From Smittia aterrima (Eukaryota > Arthropoda > Insecta > Diptera > Chironomidae): 64,000 nucleotides of DNA. The notes under the pieces are model-generated. The model was not told where the DNA came from. It made no database searches and saw nothing but the letters and a program-made list of their open reading frames with translations. How positions within the stretch are numbered: the stretch's first letter is position 1; each line of letters begins with the position of its first letter. Of this stretch, positions 10,457 to 21,487 are shown piece by piece. The translations under genes and the position numbers were made by a program. The stretch covers positions 11,594,854 through 11,658,853 of the forward strand of contig CP093830.1 of NCBI GenBank assembly GCA_033063855.1. The letters are read 5' to 3'.

Positions 10457-12472
10457 ATGCCGAAAGTAAGTTCACGCCCGGGACCCCCGCGAAAGCAGGG
10501 AATCATGAATAAGTCCGGTCATTCAATGAATCCGGAGAGATCGTCGGAAAAATTGAAAGGCGTCGCCGCTCCAAGAACTAAGGCGACCATCAAACGTCTT
10601 CAAATGTACAGGAACTTTAAGGCTAAGCGCGATCGAAGGGGAAAAATCATCACTCCAGCTCCATTTCAAGGATGGGTGCCTTCAGGAACAGTTTCGCGTG
10701 TCGAGCCAAGTCCAAAATGGTTCAGCAACTCTCGTGTCATTTCACAATCAGCTCTTCAGAAGTTTCAAGATGAAATGGGCAAAGTTATGAAGGATCCTTA
10801 CCAAGTTGTGATGAAGCCAACGAATCTTCCGATCACGTTGCTCAATGATGGCGCAAAATATGCTCGAGTCCATCTTCTCGACACTGAATCTTTCGACAAC
10901 ACTTTCGGTCCAAAGAAACAACGAAAGCGACCAAGTTTGAAAGTAAGAGATCTCAGTGACATGACGAAAATCGCTGAAGAGTCAGCTGATAAGTACAGCG
11001 ATGACAAGGATCACGATTTGATTCGTGACAATGGCGGAGTTCGACAACAACCTCGTGATTGGGTTTTCGCTGCTGGTCAGAGCAAACGTATTTGGAATGA
11101 ATTACACAAAGTCGTTGACTCAGCTGATGTGATACTTCAAGTTCTTGATGCCAGAGATCCAATGGGAACCAGATCAAAATACATCGAAGAGTTCTTACGC
11201 AAAGAGAAGAAGCACAAACATCTCTTCTTCATTCTTAACAAAGTTGATTTAGTTCCAATTTGGGTAACTCAACGTTGGGTTGCCATTCTCTCTTCTGAGT
11301 ATCCAACAATTGCTTTCCACGCATCGATGACACATCCGTTCGGAAAGGGCGCTCTTATTAATTTACTTCGTCAGATTGGAAAACTTCACGTTGATAAGAA
11401 ACAGATCAGCGTTGGTTTCGTTGGATATCCGAATACCGGTAAAAGTTCAATCATCAACGCCTTGCGAAGCAAGAAAGTCTGCAACGTAGCTCCAATCGCT
11501 GGTGAAACGAAAGTCTGGCAATACATTACATTGATGAAGAGAATATTCTTGATCGATTGTCCTGGAGTTGTTTATCCATCAGCAGAGACAGACACAGAGA
11601 AAGTGCTTAAAGGCGTCGTTCGTGTGGAGCTGGTCACGAATCCCGAAGATTACGTTGAGGAAGTTTTGAAAAGAGTTCGTAAGGAATATATTAGCAAAAC
11701 TTATAATATCCCAAGCTACGAGAATCATCTCGACTTCTTGGAACAATTAGCGAAGAAATCAGGAAAATTGATGAAGGGCGCTGAGCCTGACATCAACACA
11801 ATTGCAAAGATGGTGTTGAACGATTGGCAGAGAGGTAAACTTCCGTTCTACGTTCCACCAGAGGGCTTCGCGATTCCAAAATCAAGAATGGGAAAGCCAG
11901 AAGCTGAGAAAAGCGAATCGACTGAAGTCGTTGAAGAAGAAGATGCTGAAACAAAGAGCATTGCAACAGCAATCTCTGAGTCGGTTATTAAGGGACGAGA
12001 ACTTCAGCAACTTCAAGACTTCCGCAAGATTCGAGTTAATCTCGATTTCGATCCAGAAGATATCAAGGAACTCGACCCAGAGGAAATTAAACTCTTCGAA
12101 GAACAGAAGAAGCAAATGGCTGAGTCGAAGAAACGAAGAGCAAATAAAGATGACGACGATGCGTCGTCTGGAATCAGTGATTTCTACTCTGAAGACGAAT
12201 ACGATGAAGATACAAAGAAAGTGGTTCACAGGAATGCTGGAGCGAAGATCAAGGAAACTCCCGAAAAGAAAAAGCAGAAAACAGCGAGCGGCTTCTTCCA
12301 AGTCGAAGACGTTAAGACAACACCGAAAGTTCCGAAAAAGGTTACAGCTAAACAACGACGAGCAATGGAAAGACAGCAGAAGGTTAAGAAGATCGGATCC
12401 AATTTCTACGACGTCGTCAACGTCAAGAATAAAACGAACAGTAAAAAGTTCACAGGAAAAGGCAAAAAATGA
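10457..12472 (+). CDS. Ns2: Nucleolar GTP-binding protein 2 (Ns2/GNL2/Nog2)
   Basis: An intronless 671-residue frame close to the usual length for the family. It has the circularly permuted GTPase order of the YlqF/Nog2 group: G4 (NKVD, about 261-264) comes before G1 (GYPNTGKSS, 323-331) and G3 (DCPG, 367-370). The N-terminus carries the conserved NGP1N region ([32 protein letters not shown]). After the GTPase, LPFYVPPEG matches the family. The C-terminus alternates acidic and lysine-rich stretches, as expected for a nucleolar protein. The family acts on nuclear pre-60S particles before export. The ATG at 10457 gives the family's typical MPKV start. Frames of 202 and 157 codons overlapping its tail are shadows. 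Confidence 0.96.
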   Translation: MPKVSSRPGPPRKQGIMNKSGHSMNPERSSEKLKGVAAPRTKATIKRLQMYRNFKAKRDRRGKIITPAPFQGWVPSGTVSRVEPSPKWFSNSRVISQSALQKFQDEMGKVMKDPYQVVMKPTNLPITLLNDGAKYARVHLLDTESFDNTFGPKKQRKRPSLKVRDLSDMTKIAEESADKYSDDKDHDLIRDNGGVRQQPRDWVFAAGQSKRIWNELHKVVDSADVILQVLDARDPMGTRSKYIEEFLRKEKKHKHLFFILNKVDLVPIWVTQRWVAILSSEYPTIAFHASMTHPFGKGALINLLRQIGKLHVDKKQISVGFVGYPNTGKSSIINALRSKKVCNVAPIAGETKVWQYITLMKRIFLIDCPGVVYPSAETDTEKVLKGVVRVELVTNPEDYVEEVLKRVRKEYISKTYNIPSYENHLDFLEQLAKKSGKLMKGAEPDINTIAKMVLNDWQRGKLPFYVPPEGFAIPKSRMGKPEAEKSESTEVVEEEDAETKSIATAISESVIKGRELQQLQDFRKIRVNLDFDPEDIKELDPEEIKLFEEQKKQMAESKKRRANKDDDDASSGISDFYSEDEYDEDTKKVVHRNAGAKIKETPEKKKQKTASGFFQVEDVKTTPKVPKKVTAKQRRAMERQQKVKKIGSNFYDVVNVKNKTNSKKFTGKGKK

Positions 12473-12968
12473 AGATCTTAGTGGAAATTTTCTTTATTTT
12501 TTTTCCATCAAAATGTTTTTACTATTTTGTCTTTCATGAATTAATAAAATTTATAACTTTCCGTAAGAAGAAAAGCTTAAAACATGTTTTAAGATTACAC
12601 AAGTGTCTAAGAACTTTACAACTTTGGCTTCAAGACATCTTATTCCTATCATTAGAAGCGGAGCGACGAATCAAACTAAATGTTACTACATGAAACCGAA
12701 TATTGATTGATATTTAGTTGGATGCAACCACAAGAGTTTTAGTTCCTTTGAGTGACTCCGGTGAAGATTACTTAACAATTACAAAGCAATATCAACGATT
12801 TTCGAAATCCAAAATAATTCGACAGCGTGAGGTTTAAAGTATCCTTACAGAGACAAAGTCATGAGAGTTGAACAATCTCCGCTCAGCTCGGAAGAGAAGC
12901 GAATCTAAAAGTAATCTAAAGTTTTAAATTCAATTTTTATCTAAACTGGGAATCTCATTAGTTGGCAT
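12473..12968. other. Convergent 3' ends, Ns2 and Pss
   Basis: The 496 bases hold the 3' UTRs of two genes that point toward each other. An AATAAA at 12543-12548, about 70 bases past the Ns2 stop, is a likely poly(A) signal for Ns2. I see no obvious signal for Pss on the minus strand and no further coding sequence. Confidence 0.5.
12543..12548 (+). terminator. Poly(A) signal AATAAA, Ns2
   Basis: A canonical hexamer about 70 bases after the Ns2 stop codon, a usual place for a short insect 3' UTR. The actual cleavage site is not visible from sequence alone. Confidence 0.5.
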
Positions 12969-14621
12969 TCAGCTTGATTTCTGTTTCTTCGGCGAGTTTT
13001 CAGTGTTGTTTTTGTCTTTGGGCTGTTTGAAAGATAAAAAGTAATTAAAAGAATTCAGGCAATTAAGAGTAAACTCACTTGATTATATTTGTGCCAGGCA
13101 AGGCAAACAGAAACGAAGACGATGGACAGGATAGCTTGAATTAACAACCACGACACAACTTTCGATGTGTGAGTCTGACTAAAGAGCTCTTGGCCATTCT
13201 TGATACAGAGGATTCCTTCGCAGAACATAATGGCACAGTAGACCCAACACTGAGTACCCATTCGTTTACATGTCGTATCGGTTGCATAAATGTAATATTG
13301 TCTAAGAGTAAATAGAGCAATATTATTTTACTGACGCACTTTGTGACGCGTTCGTTCAATGCTCACCTGACGGAAGGCGCCGTGAAGAGTCCAACGAGAA
13401 CCAGACGAATAATGACGAGAGGATGCGCGGGTGGCATTTCAAAAATATGTTTAAGGAAGAACGTATTGAGTTCCGTGACTTGCCAGAAGATGACGAGCTG
13501 GCAAATGGCTAAGAATCTCATATATGTGCATGCAGGATCCATCCAACGAACTGCGCTCCAGCTTTCCGGCGTGAACTGAAGAACAGCTCGCTTCAATTTG
13601 CCGGATGTGGTCGAAATGTCACGGATTCCGACCCATTTGTACTCTCGCATCTCCATGATCTTACAGATCTTAAGGCCAACCCAAATTCCAAGTCCATTGC
13701 ACAAAAGAACGTCAAGGATAAGCGCATCCCACCAGCATTCAACAAAGTTCGGCAATAAGTGAGCAAACTGAATCTCAGTGATTTCCCACATCACAGAAAT
13801 GCACCACAAAATGCCGCTGTGTCTGATGAGAACGCCCTTGAACGTCCAACCAAGAAAATGCGCGAGAGCAAAAACATCAAAATGTTCATAGAACTTGTGG
13901 AGAGTAATGTCACTGCAATTAACGCCATATTCCTTATCCATGTTGATTTGAAAGTCTTTCAGGTCGGGATACAACCAATAAAAGATTCCTTTGATCGTTT
14001 CTAAGTTTTGGAACATGAGAAACAATAAAAAGCTCAGATACAGGACTGACATGCCAAAAATCATTCGCCAGACTGCCGGGTGAGGCCTCGTGAATGGACC
14101 ATTCGGGAATGCCATTACTGATATCACGCAGAAGAAGAATATCACGCAAACAATTCCCGCCCAGATGTTGTCTTCGATTTTTGTCTCGTTTCTAGAATGA
14201 AAAGAAGAGAATAAGTTTTTTGATAAGAGCATTGCGCTATCGTTTAATCGTGTGATTGAAGTCCGCAACTATTTTGACATACACGTGGTCTGAACATCGC
14301 GCGATTTAAACTAAGTGACGTTAGTCAAATTATATTCTTTTAAACAAGACACTTATGCAATATACTGATGATCAAGCAAAAATCAATAATAAAATCAATG
14401 TTGACGAAACTTTACCTGATGAAGGCGAAATACATGGCAGCAAAGATAGACAAGAATAAAGCTGATATCGTGTGAGGTTTGTAGAAGAAGTTGAGAGTCA
14501 TGTCCTCGACAGCACGTTCGTTCATCGCTTGAAACGACTTCATGCCGCTTGATATTTGAGCTGACGGTGGTGGATGTACAGGATCTTCCGATTTCGATCG
14601 GACACATCGCGGTTCAGTCAT
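12969..14621 (-). CDS. Pss: Phosphatidylserine synthase (PSS1/2 family)
   Basis: Four exons (14621-14416, 14191-13367, 13301-13079 and 13022-12969) join in frame into 435 residues, with GT..AG at each intron. The protein has many hydrophobic segments, as expected for an ER or mitochondria-associated-membrane enzyme. It carries the family stretch [15 protein letters not shown] near 97-111 and later conserved pieces such as FAHFLGW-like [21 protein letters not shown] [16 protein letters not shown] and WVGIRDI. The family swaps the head group of phosphatidylcholine or phosphatidylethanolamine for serine. The last exon adds a short Lys/Ser/Asn-rich cytosolic tail. It is slightly shorter than the human enzymes (about 470). 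It converges on Ns2 and diverges from the first Rap2 gene. Confidence 0.93.
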
Positions 14622-15632
14622 TCTTTTAATTTTTGATTATGCTAATGTTCAAATAGCTTGTGATTTAATTGAATTAAAGACGATTCAGGAATTCAATTGT
14701 AACTTGAGAGACTACAAATTTTTTTTCATTATTTATTTCACTTATTTGTCGAATGTTCAGTCGGTTTATAGCTATTCAACCCGGATTCGACTTAATTATC
14801 ACCACCGAACGATTCGAAGTGTATTAACGACGACGACAGACTCAAAATGAGTTTCACGTATTCTTATCAAAGATTTGCAGGGTTGAAATCTTTTTTCTTT
14901 CAGGGTTGAGTTCAATTTGGCCAAAGCGTTTCCATAAAACCAAAAATTCAATTCAACTTTAACATTAAATCAACACTCAGCGAAAAAAAATGAGTTTTTG
15001 CATGCAAAATGGCATTAAAGAAACAATTCTGTGATGTGTGATAAGTTTTAAGAGCTCAAAGTGCATTGTAAGTTCAAAGATTTGATAAGCAAGACCAGAA
15101 AATCGCGATGAATCATCAAGAAAAATTCCAAAGAAATTCGCAAAAAAGTCAGATTTCTAGTGAAAAGATCTCATTATCATTTGTGCATAAGCAGTGACTC
15201 ATCGTCACTGGAGCGAGAGGACGAAATTACCTTAAACGACGGAAATTGATTGAATCTTCGGCTATTTATCGAAATCGTCGATTTTCCCTTTTCAGTGTCT
15301 CTCCATCTTTTGCCTTTTCCCGTACAACAAGTGCAGTGTTTTATTGTTGTTGATGATAATTTCGCGAAGTGGTGGTGAAGGCAAAAAAGCCACTAATTAT
15401 TCCAATTACACAATCTCTCCATCTTGCTCGCTCGCTCTAATCGTCGGCTCGCTTTTATTTCCAGCGTAAAAAGAATCTTCAACAAGTCTTGTTGAAAACT
15501 CATCGTAAAACTCAATTAAGGAAGAAGAAAGGACAAAGCCCAATTAAGGAAGGATCATCAAAACTCTTCATTTTGCTCAAGAAGATAAGCCATCGTTATC
15601 GATATAAACAAAATTTCTAGCCCACAGTTAAA
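14622..15632. promoter_or_regulatory. Bidirectional intergenic region, Pss / Rap2 copy A
   Basis: About 1 kb between divergent start codons, so it should contain the promoters and leaders of both genes. The stretch just before the Rap2 ATG has a TTTCTAG that could be a splice acceptor of a 5' UTR intron. I see no coding sequence. Confidence 0.4.
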
Positions 15633-16256
15633 ATGCGTGAATTCAAAGTCGTTGTGCTCGGATCGGGTGGTGTGGGTGAGTTCACGAGCTTTTGATTTCA
15701 TTGAATCAAGTTTATAGTTCAATCTGTAATCAAATAGGAAAATCGGCCTTAACTGTACAGTTCGTCTCAGGATGTTTCATCGAAAAGTATGACCCAACGA
15801 TTGAAGATTTTTATCGCAAAGAGATTGAAGTGAGTCATTTTATTTGTTTAATCATTTACAAGTCTCAAAATCTCTTCGATCTCTAGGTTGATAACTCACC
15901 GTGCGTTCTCGAGATATTGGATACAGCTGGAACTGAACAATTTGCATCGATGCGAGATCTTTACATCAAAAATGGCCACGGATTCATTGTGATGTATTCG
16001 CTCACAAATCATCAGACGTTTCAAGACATCACAACGATGAGAAATGTTATCAGTCGGGTGAAGGGCAGTCAACCAGTTCCGATCCTTCTAGTCGCTAACA
16101 AACTCGATTTAGAATGCCAAAGAGAGGTTTCCACTGAAGAAGGTGAGAACAGTTGCGTAAACATCTTCTTTTTCTTCTTTATCAACACGCTAATCTTTTA
16201 GGTCACGCGCTGGCCGAGATGTGGGGTTGTCCTTTTATCGAAGCATCCGCCAAAAG
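15633..16256 (+). repeat. Homogenised tract, upstream Rap2 copy
   Basis: Over this tract the coding sequence differs from 20181-20805 at only three of about 446 positions (CGT/CGC, TGC/AGC, GCG/GCA). Introns 1 and 2 differ at about 7 of 119 positions. Identity stops abruptly after GCCAAAAG in exon 4 and does not extend upstream of the ATG. Intron 3, inside the tract, is clearly diverged. Confidence 0.85.
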
Positions 16257-16362
16257 CCGAACCAACGTAAATGAAGTGTTTTCCGTGATTGTACGCGAAA
16301 TGAACACATCAAGCGAGAAACGCAACAAGAAGAGCAGATATTGTTGTTGTACGATATTATAG
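15633..16362 (+). CDS. Rap2l: Rap2-like small GTPase, copy A
   Basis: Four exons (15633-15675, 15738-15829, 15887-16142, 16202-16362) encode 183 residues. P-loop GSGGVGKS is at 10-17. The effector region YDPTIEDFY has Phe39, which marks Rap2 rather than Rap1. Switch II is DTAGTEQF with the Rap-specific Thr61. NKLD and EASAKS complete the fold. The tail is lysine-rich and ends CCCTIL: a CTIL prenylation box (terminal Leu favours geranylgeranylation) preceded by two cysteines that could be palmitoylated. Rap2 proteins act at membranes in signalling to MAP4K-type kinases and the cytoskeleton; this is family knowledge. Exons 1-3 and the start of exon 4 are almost identical to the second copy 4.5 kb downstream. 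Confidence 0.93.
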
Positions 16363-19300
16363 GACAAGCCCGCTCTAAACTCATCACTCCAACACATCAA
16401 AACAATTTTACAATTTTAGGTAATTAAGGCGAGACGTGGACGCGAACGAGAAAAAAAATTGATGACTTAGATTTTTCTTACATGTTTTACGCAAATGTCC
16501 CTTTCAACTGTCTTAAGCTCTTTTCCATTCCTTCGGTTTCCTTGAAACGACTTCGTTTCAACTCCCGCCGCAATTCTCTTGAGTGAGACTTCAATTACCG
16601 ATCTTCAGTTTTACTTTAGTTCAACTTTGTGGCATTTCTTTCTTACCAGAAAAAAATCTTCATTGATTGCGAGAGTTTTCAACGCAATTTGTCGATCATA
16701 TCCTGAACTTACATCATCGTAGACTATAACTTACCTTTAGGCTATCAGAGCTCTTTCGTGAAAAGTTTCTTTCTTGTCTTCATAGTTTCAACGCAAATGC
16801 TCATTTTAGTCGCGTGAGTTTCCTTTTCTCTGTCATTTGAATATTTTTACTAGAGAAAAGTTTTCCAATTGTTTCAATTTGATTGAGAAGCATAAAGTGA
16901 GGAAACGGCGATTAATACGATAAGGAAGAAAACTTAGCTTTACTTTTACCAAAAAAAAAAAAACACTAAACATCAGAAAAACGAGACGATAAAAAAAGTG
17001 GAGAAAAGTTAGTTAAATTCATTTTTAGAAAGAAAGAAAAATTAAAAGCAAGCGAATCATAAACTCAATTCATTATGCAATATGTTTTTCGTTTTATTCT
17101 TTTGAACAGAAAATGCAGGAAATTCATTGTCATAAAGATTAAAACTCTTGTGTAATCATCATTTAGCCAATTCAATCACCAATATATTGTAATTGAAGTG
17201 AAGTGGAAGAAAAATGTAAATTTTATTATTTTTTAATGTTTTAAAGTAAAATTAAATAAATTTCAGTGAACATGAGCTCAGTGGTTTTCCTATAAAAATG
17301 TTTATTTTTAGGTAACTTCGATTAATTCGATATCGATTAAAATAATTGATAAAATCTATAAAAGCTTTTAGGCTTTCTGTCCACTTAATATTTGATTGAT
17401 TGAATTTTTCCTAATTTAATGAGAAGTGAACTTTTGAAAGAGATTAGGTTTCATGTCGTCTTGAATTACTTTTGCCGCCCTTGTCTAAATAATTTTCCCT
17501 CATTCGGATAAATCGAGTTAAAATTGATTTTATACATTCTCGAAGATATATGTCTATGATTTTCTCGATCGAAGGTTAAGTGAAGGACTCAAACTCAGTC
17601 TCAGCTGATGGGAAATTTTTGTGACATTGACAGCTTACGAGAAGCTGCAAGCAGCTGTTGCTTTATTTAATCAAAATGAGATCAGCTTTGAGTCTTTTGG
17701 CTTGGAAAGATTTTTCCTAGGAAAACATTTTAAACTAAATTAGAAACAGATTTTCAATTTCCTTAATTATTTAATTTAAATCATTCATCGGCTTTCGATT
17801 GCAATTCCTTGTCAAGGCAAACCGCTGTGGTGAACTTCTCATTCAAAATCTGTGGTGAAATCAGGCTGAGGTGAAATCGACTTGCAAAATTCAGTTCCGA
17901 AGAAAATTTCGTCTCGTTCACAGCTTTTTCGTTCGATTTAGTTAGTTTCTTTCCGAGTTTAACATTTATGAGCGGCCCAAGAGTTTCTTAATCATATTTT
18001 TAATGGTGATTCTGTGGATCTATCGTGTAATCAATTGAGCATTACAGGAAACTGTGATTAATCTTTGAATACCAGCAGCCAGAAGACGAGAAAGAAAAAA
18101 ATACAACACGGAATGAAATGAAATCATAAAAAAATTGAGTAAGTCAGTCTCGGCCTACACATGAGAGAAGAAAAAAAAACTTACATTTTTATTGTGGCGA
18201 GAAATATTATTATTCGAGTGAAATAAACGCAATGTCGACGACGGTTCAAAGAGACACTGGGATTTGAGTCTTTGTTGTTGTGCAGTTACAAGAAAGAAGA
18301 AACAAAAAGAAGCAACTTATTGTGATAAGAAGACGTCGACGACGGGCTTGTGGCTTGTCTATGTGTGAAGAAAGAAGAAGCCGAGTGAGACGTTTATTGA
18401 AATATAAAATAATCAAGTCGTATCATGTTTATGAAATTTCAATAATTTATGCCAGTGCGAAGGCGTTGAAATTGCACAATTTAAAGAAAAGAAAAAATAT
18501 TTTTCATCTCGCGAAGCAAGTTTATTTGTTGTGTGTGCGTTTGTCGTCTGCTCGTGCTAGAACAAGAAGCAAAGTGATTCAGGAAGTTGGAGAATTCCGT
18601 GAGCAATAAGCTGAGGTTGCGGTGCGCGATTAGTTTGAATTGAAACGGGTTTTGTTTTTGAGAAAACTTGTCGTCACGATCGTGTCATAATCATCTCCCT
18701 CAACATATTTCGTTCAATCCTTTGTGTGCTACAAGCAAACTCATCGCCCAATCGTGTGTGTAAATGTTATGACTCAACAGATAATGAGAATCAACTTGCG
18801 AATTTCCTTCTTCTTTAACATCATCGCTCGTTCGGTTTGATTGAACTCAAACGTTTGAACAATAAGCCAAAGCCCAATAAATGTAAATTCTTCTTTCCGA
18901 TTCATCGCTCAACGCGTCTCGCGGCATAAATTGCAAAATGATACATGAAGAATCGCCGCGAGGTGAAGAAGAATTCGCTGATTTACATTACAATTGTAAC
19001 GCAAGTCGAGCATTTGATTGTGGTTCGGGAAACCACATTCGACACGAGTTCTCGGTGTTTTCCTCTTCACACATTGCACTAATCATTCCTCCTTTCAATC
19101 AGTTTCCATTTCAATCATTGCACACACAAAAGTTGAGGCCCCATTTCTCTTTTCATTGCGAATTACTCATCCGTTTATTTTTGAAACTTATCGGCCAACT
19201 TCCACAGGGCCTCGACCGATCGAGTTCCGCAATTCTCCTACGGAGTCTGGTGAGAATTATGATGTGTAAATGATCGAGTCGTTGGAGTGTGAAGATCGAG

Positions 19301-20180
19301 AAGTGTTACAGCAACAAACGGCGCTGCGTTTGTTTTCTATTTTTAAAAATCATTTGGAGCGCATTTAGATGTTGTTAGGCAATTTATTCGGTGAGATGAG
19401 TGAAGACAACTAATCGTTGCCGATTTGTTTGTGTCTTTCGCGCGCGGGATTTCACTTTGTCTCATTTGAATGAAACTGCTTTGTTATTTAACGGTGATGT
19501 CAATTAAAGTGCCGTAAAAACGTCACGAGAAATTATTTTTCGTTATTCAAATGTAGAGCGCGCATAAACTTTTTTCCGACAATTAAGTTGGTTATAGTTC
19601 ATTGTTTGGTGTCTTATCAGCTTTCGTGCGATGTTGTCGGCATTCTTCTTTTCTGTGTGCTCGGGTGAAGGAAAAATGAGTTTATTGTTGTGATAAATTT
19701 CGACATTTGATTCATTCCCGCGACTCGAGTGTAGACCCGACATACGTCCATCAGATCGCCACAAAATGATAACTTTTTGTCAAGATTTTCAAAAAAAAAA
19801 AATCACAAACATAAACGAGTCTCGTTTCCATGATAAACAAAGCGACGGATTGCATACACATGCTACTACGCCATGCAGTGAAGTTCAGTTCACTCCCCGA
19901 CATTCTCGCTTCCACTTATGTAAACAATAATTATTCATTGTATGTTCTTCTCGCTTTGCAGCCACTCAGCAATTGATACCGACTGGAAGCAAATTTATTA
20001 TTCAATTACGAGGATTTTGCGAGCTTCAAACTTCGCGTAGAGCTTCAAAGTAAAAAAAGAACTATTTGACATAGACGAACATAAGCTGAACGAGGAAGAG
20101 AGCGGAGAAAAATCAATTAGTGAACATAAGCCCTTCGCAAACTTAGTTGCTCAACCAGAAAGACTCCCCCATCTGGCGAA
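16363..20180. other. 3' UTR of Rap2 copy A and upstream region of copy B
   Basis: About 3.8 kb of AT-rich DNA. The first part should be the 3' UTR of copy A; AATAAA-type strings occur around 17255-17262. The rest should hold the promoter and leader of copy B. Plus-strand frames of 109 codons (18280-18609) and 111 codons (18938-19273) show no domain and contain basic, low-complexity or random-looking sequence, so I do not call them. I found no similarity to the region upstream of copy A. Confidence 0.45.
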
Positions 20181-20805
20181 ATGCGCGAATTCAAAGTCGT
20201 TGTGCTCGGATCGGGTGGTGTGGGTGAGTTCACGAGCTTTTGATTTCATTGAATCAAGTTTAAAGTGCATTTTCTAATCAAATAGGAAAATCGGCCTTAA
20301 CTGTACAGTTCGTCTCAGGATGTTTCATCGAAAAGTATGACCCAACGATTGAAGATTTTTATCGCAAAGAGATTGAAGTGAGTCATTTTATTTGTTTAAT
20401 TATTCACAAGTCTCAAAATCTCTTCGATCTCTAGGTTGATAACTCACCGTGCGTTCTCGAGATATTGGATACAGCTGGAACTGAACAATTTGCATCGATG
20501 CGAGATCTTTACATCAAAAATGGCCACGGATTCATTGTGATGTATTCGCTCACAAATCATCAGACGTTTCAAGACATCACAACGATGAGAAATGTTATCA
20601 GTCGGGTGAAGGGCAGTCAACCAGTTCCGATCCTTCTAGTCGCTAACAAACTCGATTTAGAAAGCCAAAGAGAGGTTTCCACTGAAGAAGGTAAATTATA
20701 ATCTTCCCCCTTGATCTCTTTTTACTTCATTAACACGCAATTTCTTTTAGGTCACGCACTGGCCGAGATGTGGGGTTGTCCTTTTATCGAAGCATCCGCC
20801 AAAAG
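20181..20805 (+). repeat. Homogenised tract, downstream Rap2 copy
   Basis: Partner of the tract at 15633-16256. The boundary on the right falls within exon 4 at 20805/20806. Third-codon and replacement changes pile up immediately after it, while almost none occur before it. Confidence 0.85.
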
Positions 20806-20902
20806 TCGCATAAACGTGAATGAAGTCTTCTCCATTATCGTTCGCGAGATGAACATGACAATGGAAAAGCGACAGAAGAAATCGTTCTGTTGTTGTTTAT
20901 AG
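20181..20902 (+). CDS. Rap2l: Rap2-like small GTPase, copy B
   Basis: Four exons (20181-20223, 20286-20377, 20435-20690, 20751-20902) encode 180 residues with the same intron positions and phases as copy A. Residues 1-148 are identical to copy A except Cys-to-Ser in LESQRE, so P-loop, Phe39 effector region, Thr61 and NKLD are all intact. The C-terminus diverges ([16 protein letters not shown]). The last four residues are CCCL, so the prenylated cysteine would be the first of the three and no cysteine precedes it. This predicts the same effectors as copy A but different membrane anchoring. The first 55 bases of exon 4 match copy A, and beyond that even synonymous positions differ. I read both genes as functional. 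Confidence 0.93.
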
Positions 20903-21417
20903 GGTTAAATGTTCAGATAGATACACGAACTCCACGGATTTTCAATGCACTAAACGGACGGGAACCAAGTTTATCCTGACTTGTAACATACACACAGACA
21001 AATGCCATCAAAATACTTAAGATTAAGTACTCGCGTGATGAAATAGAATTTCTTTTACTTCGACTTCCAAAATGGAGCTTTGAATCAATTCCACTGTTTT
21101 TATCTTCAAATGGCCATAATTGTTTGTGTTATTGAGCTCCAAACTTCATTTTTCTCCCTTAGAGCTTCATTTTATTGCATTTAAGGCGCTAGAAAACTTT
21201 CTAAGATTAAGTTTCAAAAAGACTTTCGAAGATAAATGTTTTGATGATCCTGATCGATCATCGAATTCATGCTCCGACAGAGACTTTGACCACATTTAGT
21301 TCTTGCTACAAAGACGACGACGATGATGATAAACACAATAACCATTAATAATTAATTTATTATGTTTAAAGAGTTGTGCTCTGATAATTGTTTAAGATTT
21401 CAAGCTGAAGAAGACCA

Positions 21418-21434
21418 CGCGTTGGACCAACGCG
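21418..21434. repeat. 17-base palindrome
   Basis: CGCGTTGG and CCAACGCG flank a single central A. The one-base centre makes a stable hairpin unlikely at full length, so if it is functional a dimeric protein site is more plausible than an RNA stem. It lies in the presumed 3' UTR of Rap2 copy B. Confidence 0.4.
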
Positions 21435-21481
21435 GGAAATCTAAGACGAAAACTTGCGAATCAGAGACAAATATCTGAAAC

Positions 21482-21487
21482 AATAAA
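21482..21487 (+). terminator. Possible poly(A) signal, Rap2 copy B
   Basis: An AATAAA about 580 bases after the stop of copy B. It is the clearest hexamer in this 3' flank, but other AT-rich variants nearby could be used. Confidence 0.3.

Noticed and set aside
11882..12355. 157-codon minus-strand frame
   Set aside because: Antisense shadow of the Ns2 tail; phenylalanine/leucine-rich because the sense strand is lysine/glutamate-rich.
11931..12539. 202-codon plus-strand frame overlapping the Ns2 tail
   Set aside because: It is an out-of-frame shadow of the lysine/glutamate-rich Ns2 C-terminus, with arginine/serine-rich artefactual composition.
18280..19273. Two plus-strand frames of about 110 codons upstream of Rap2 copy B
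   Set aside because: No domain, no splice logic and random-looking composition; likely leader or intergenic DNA.
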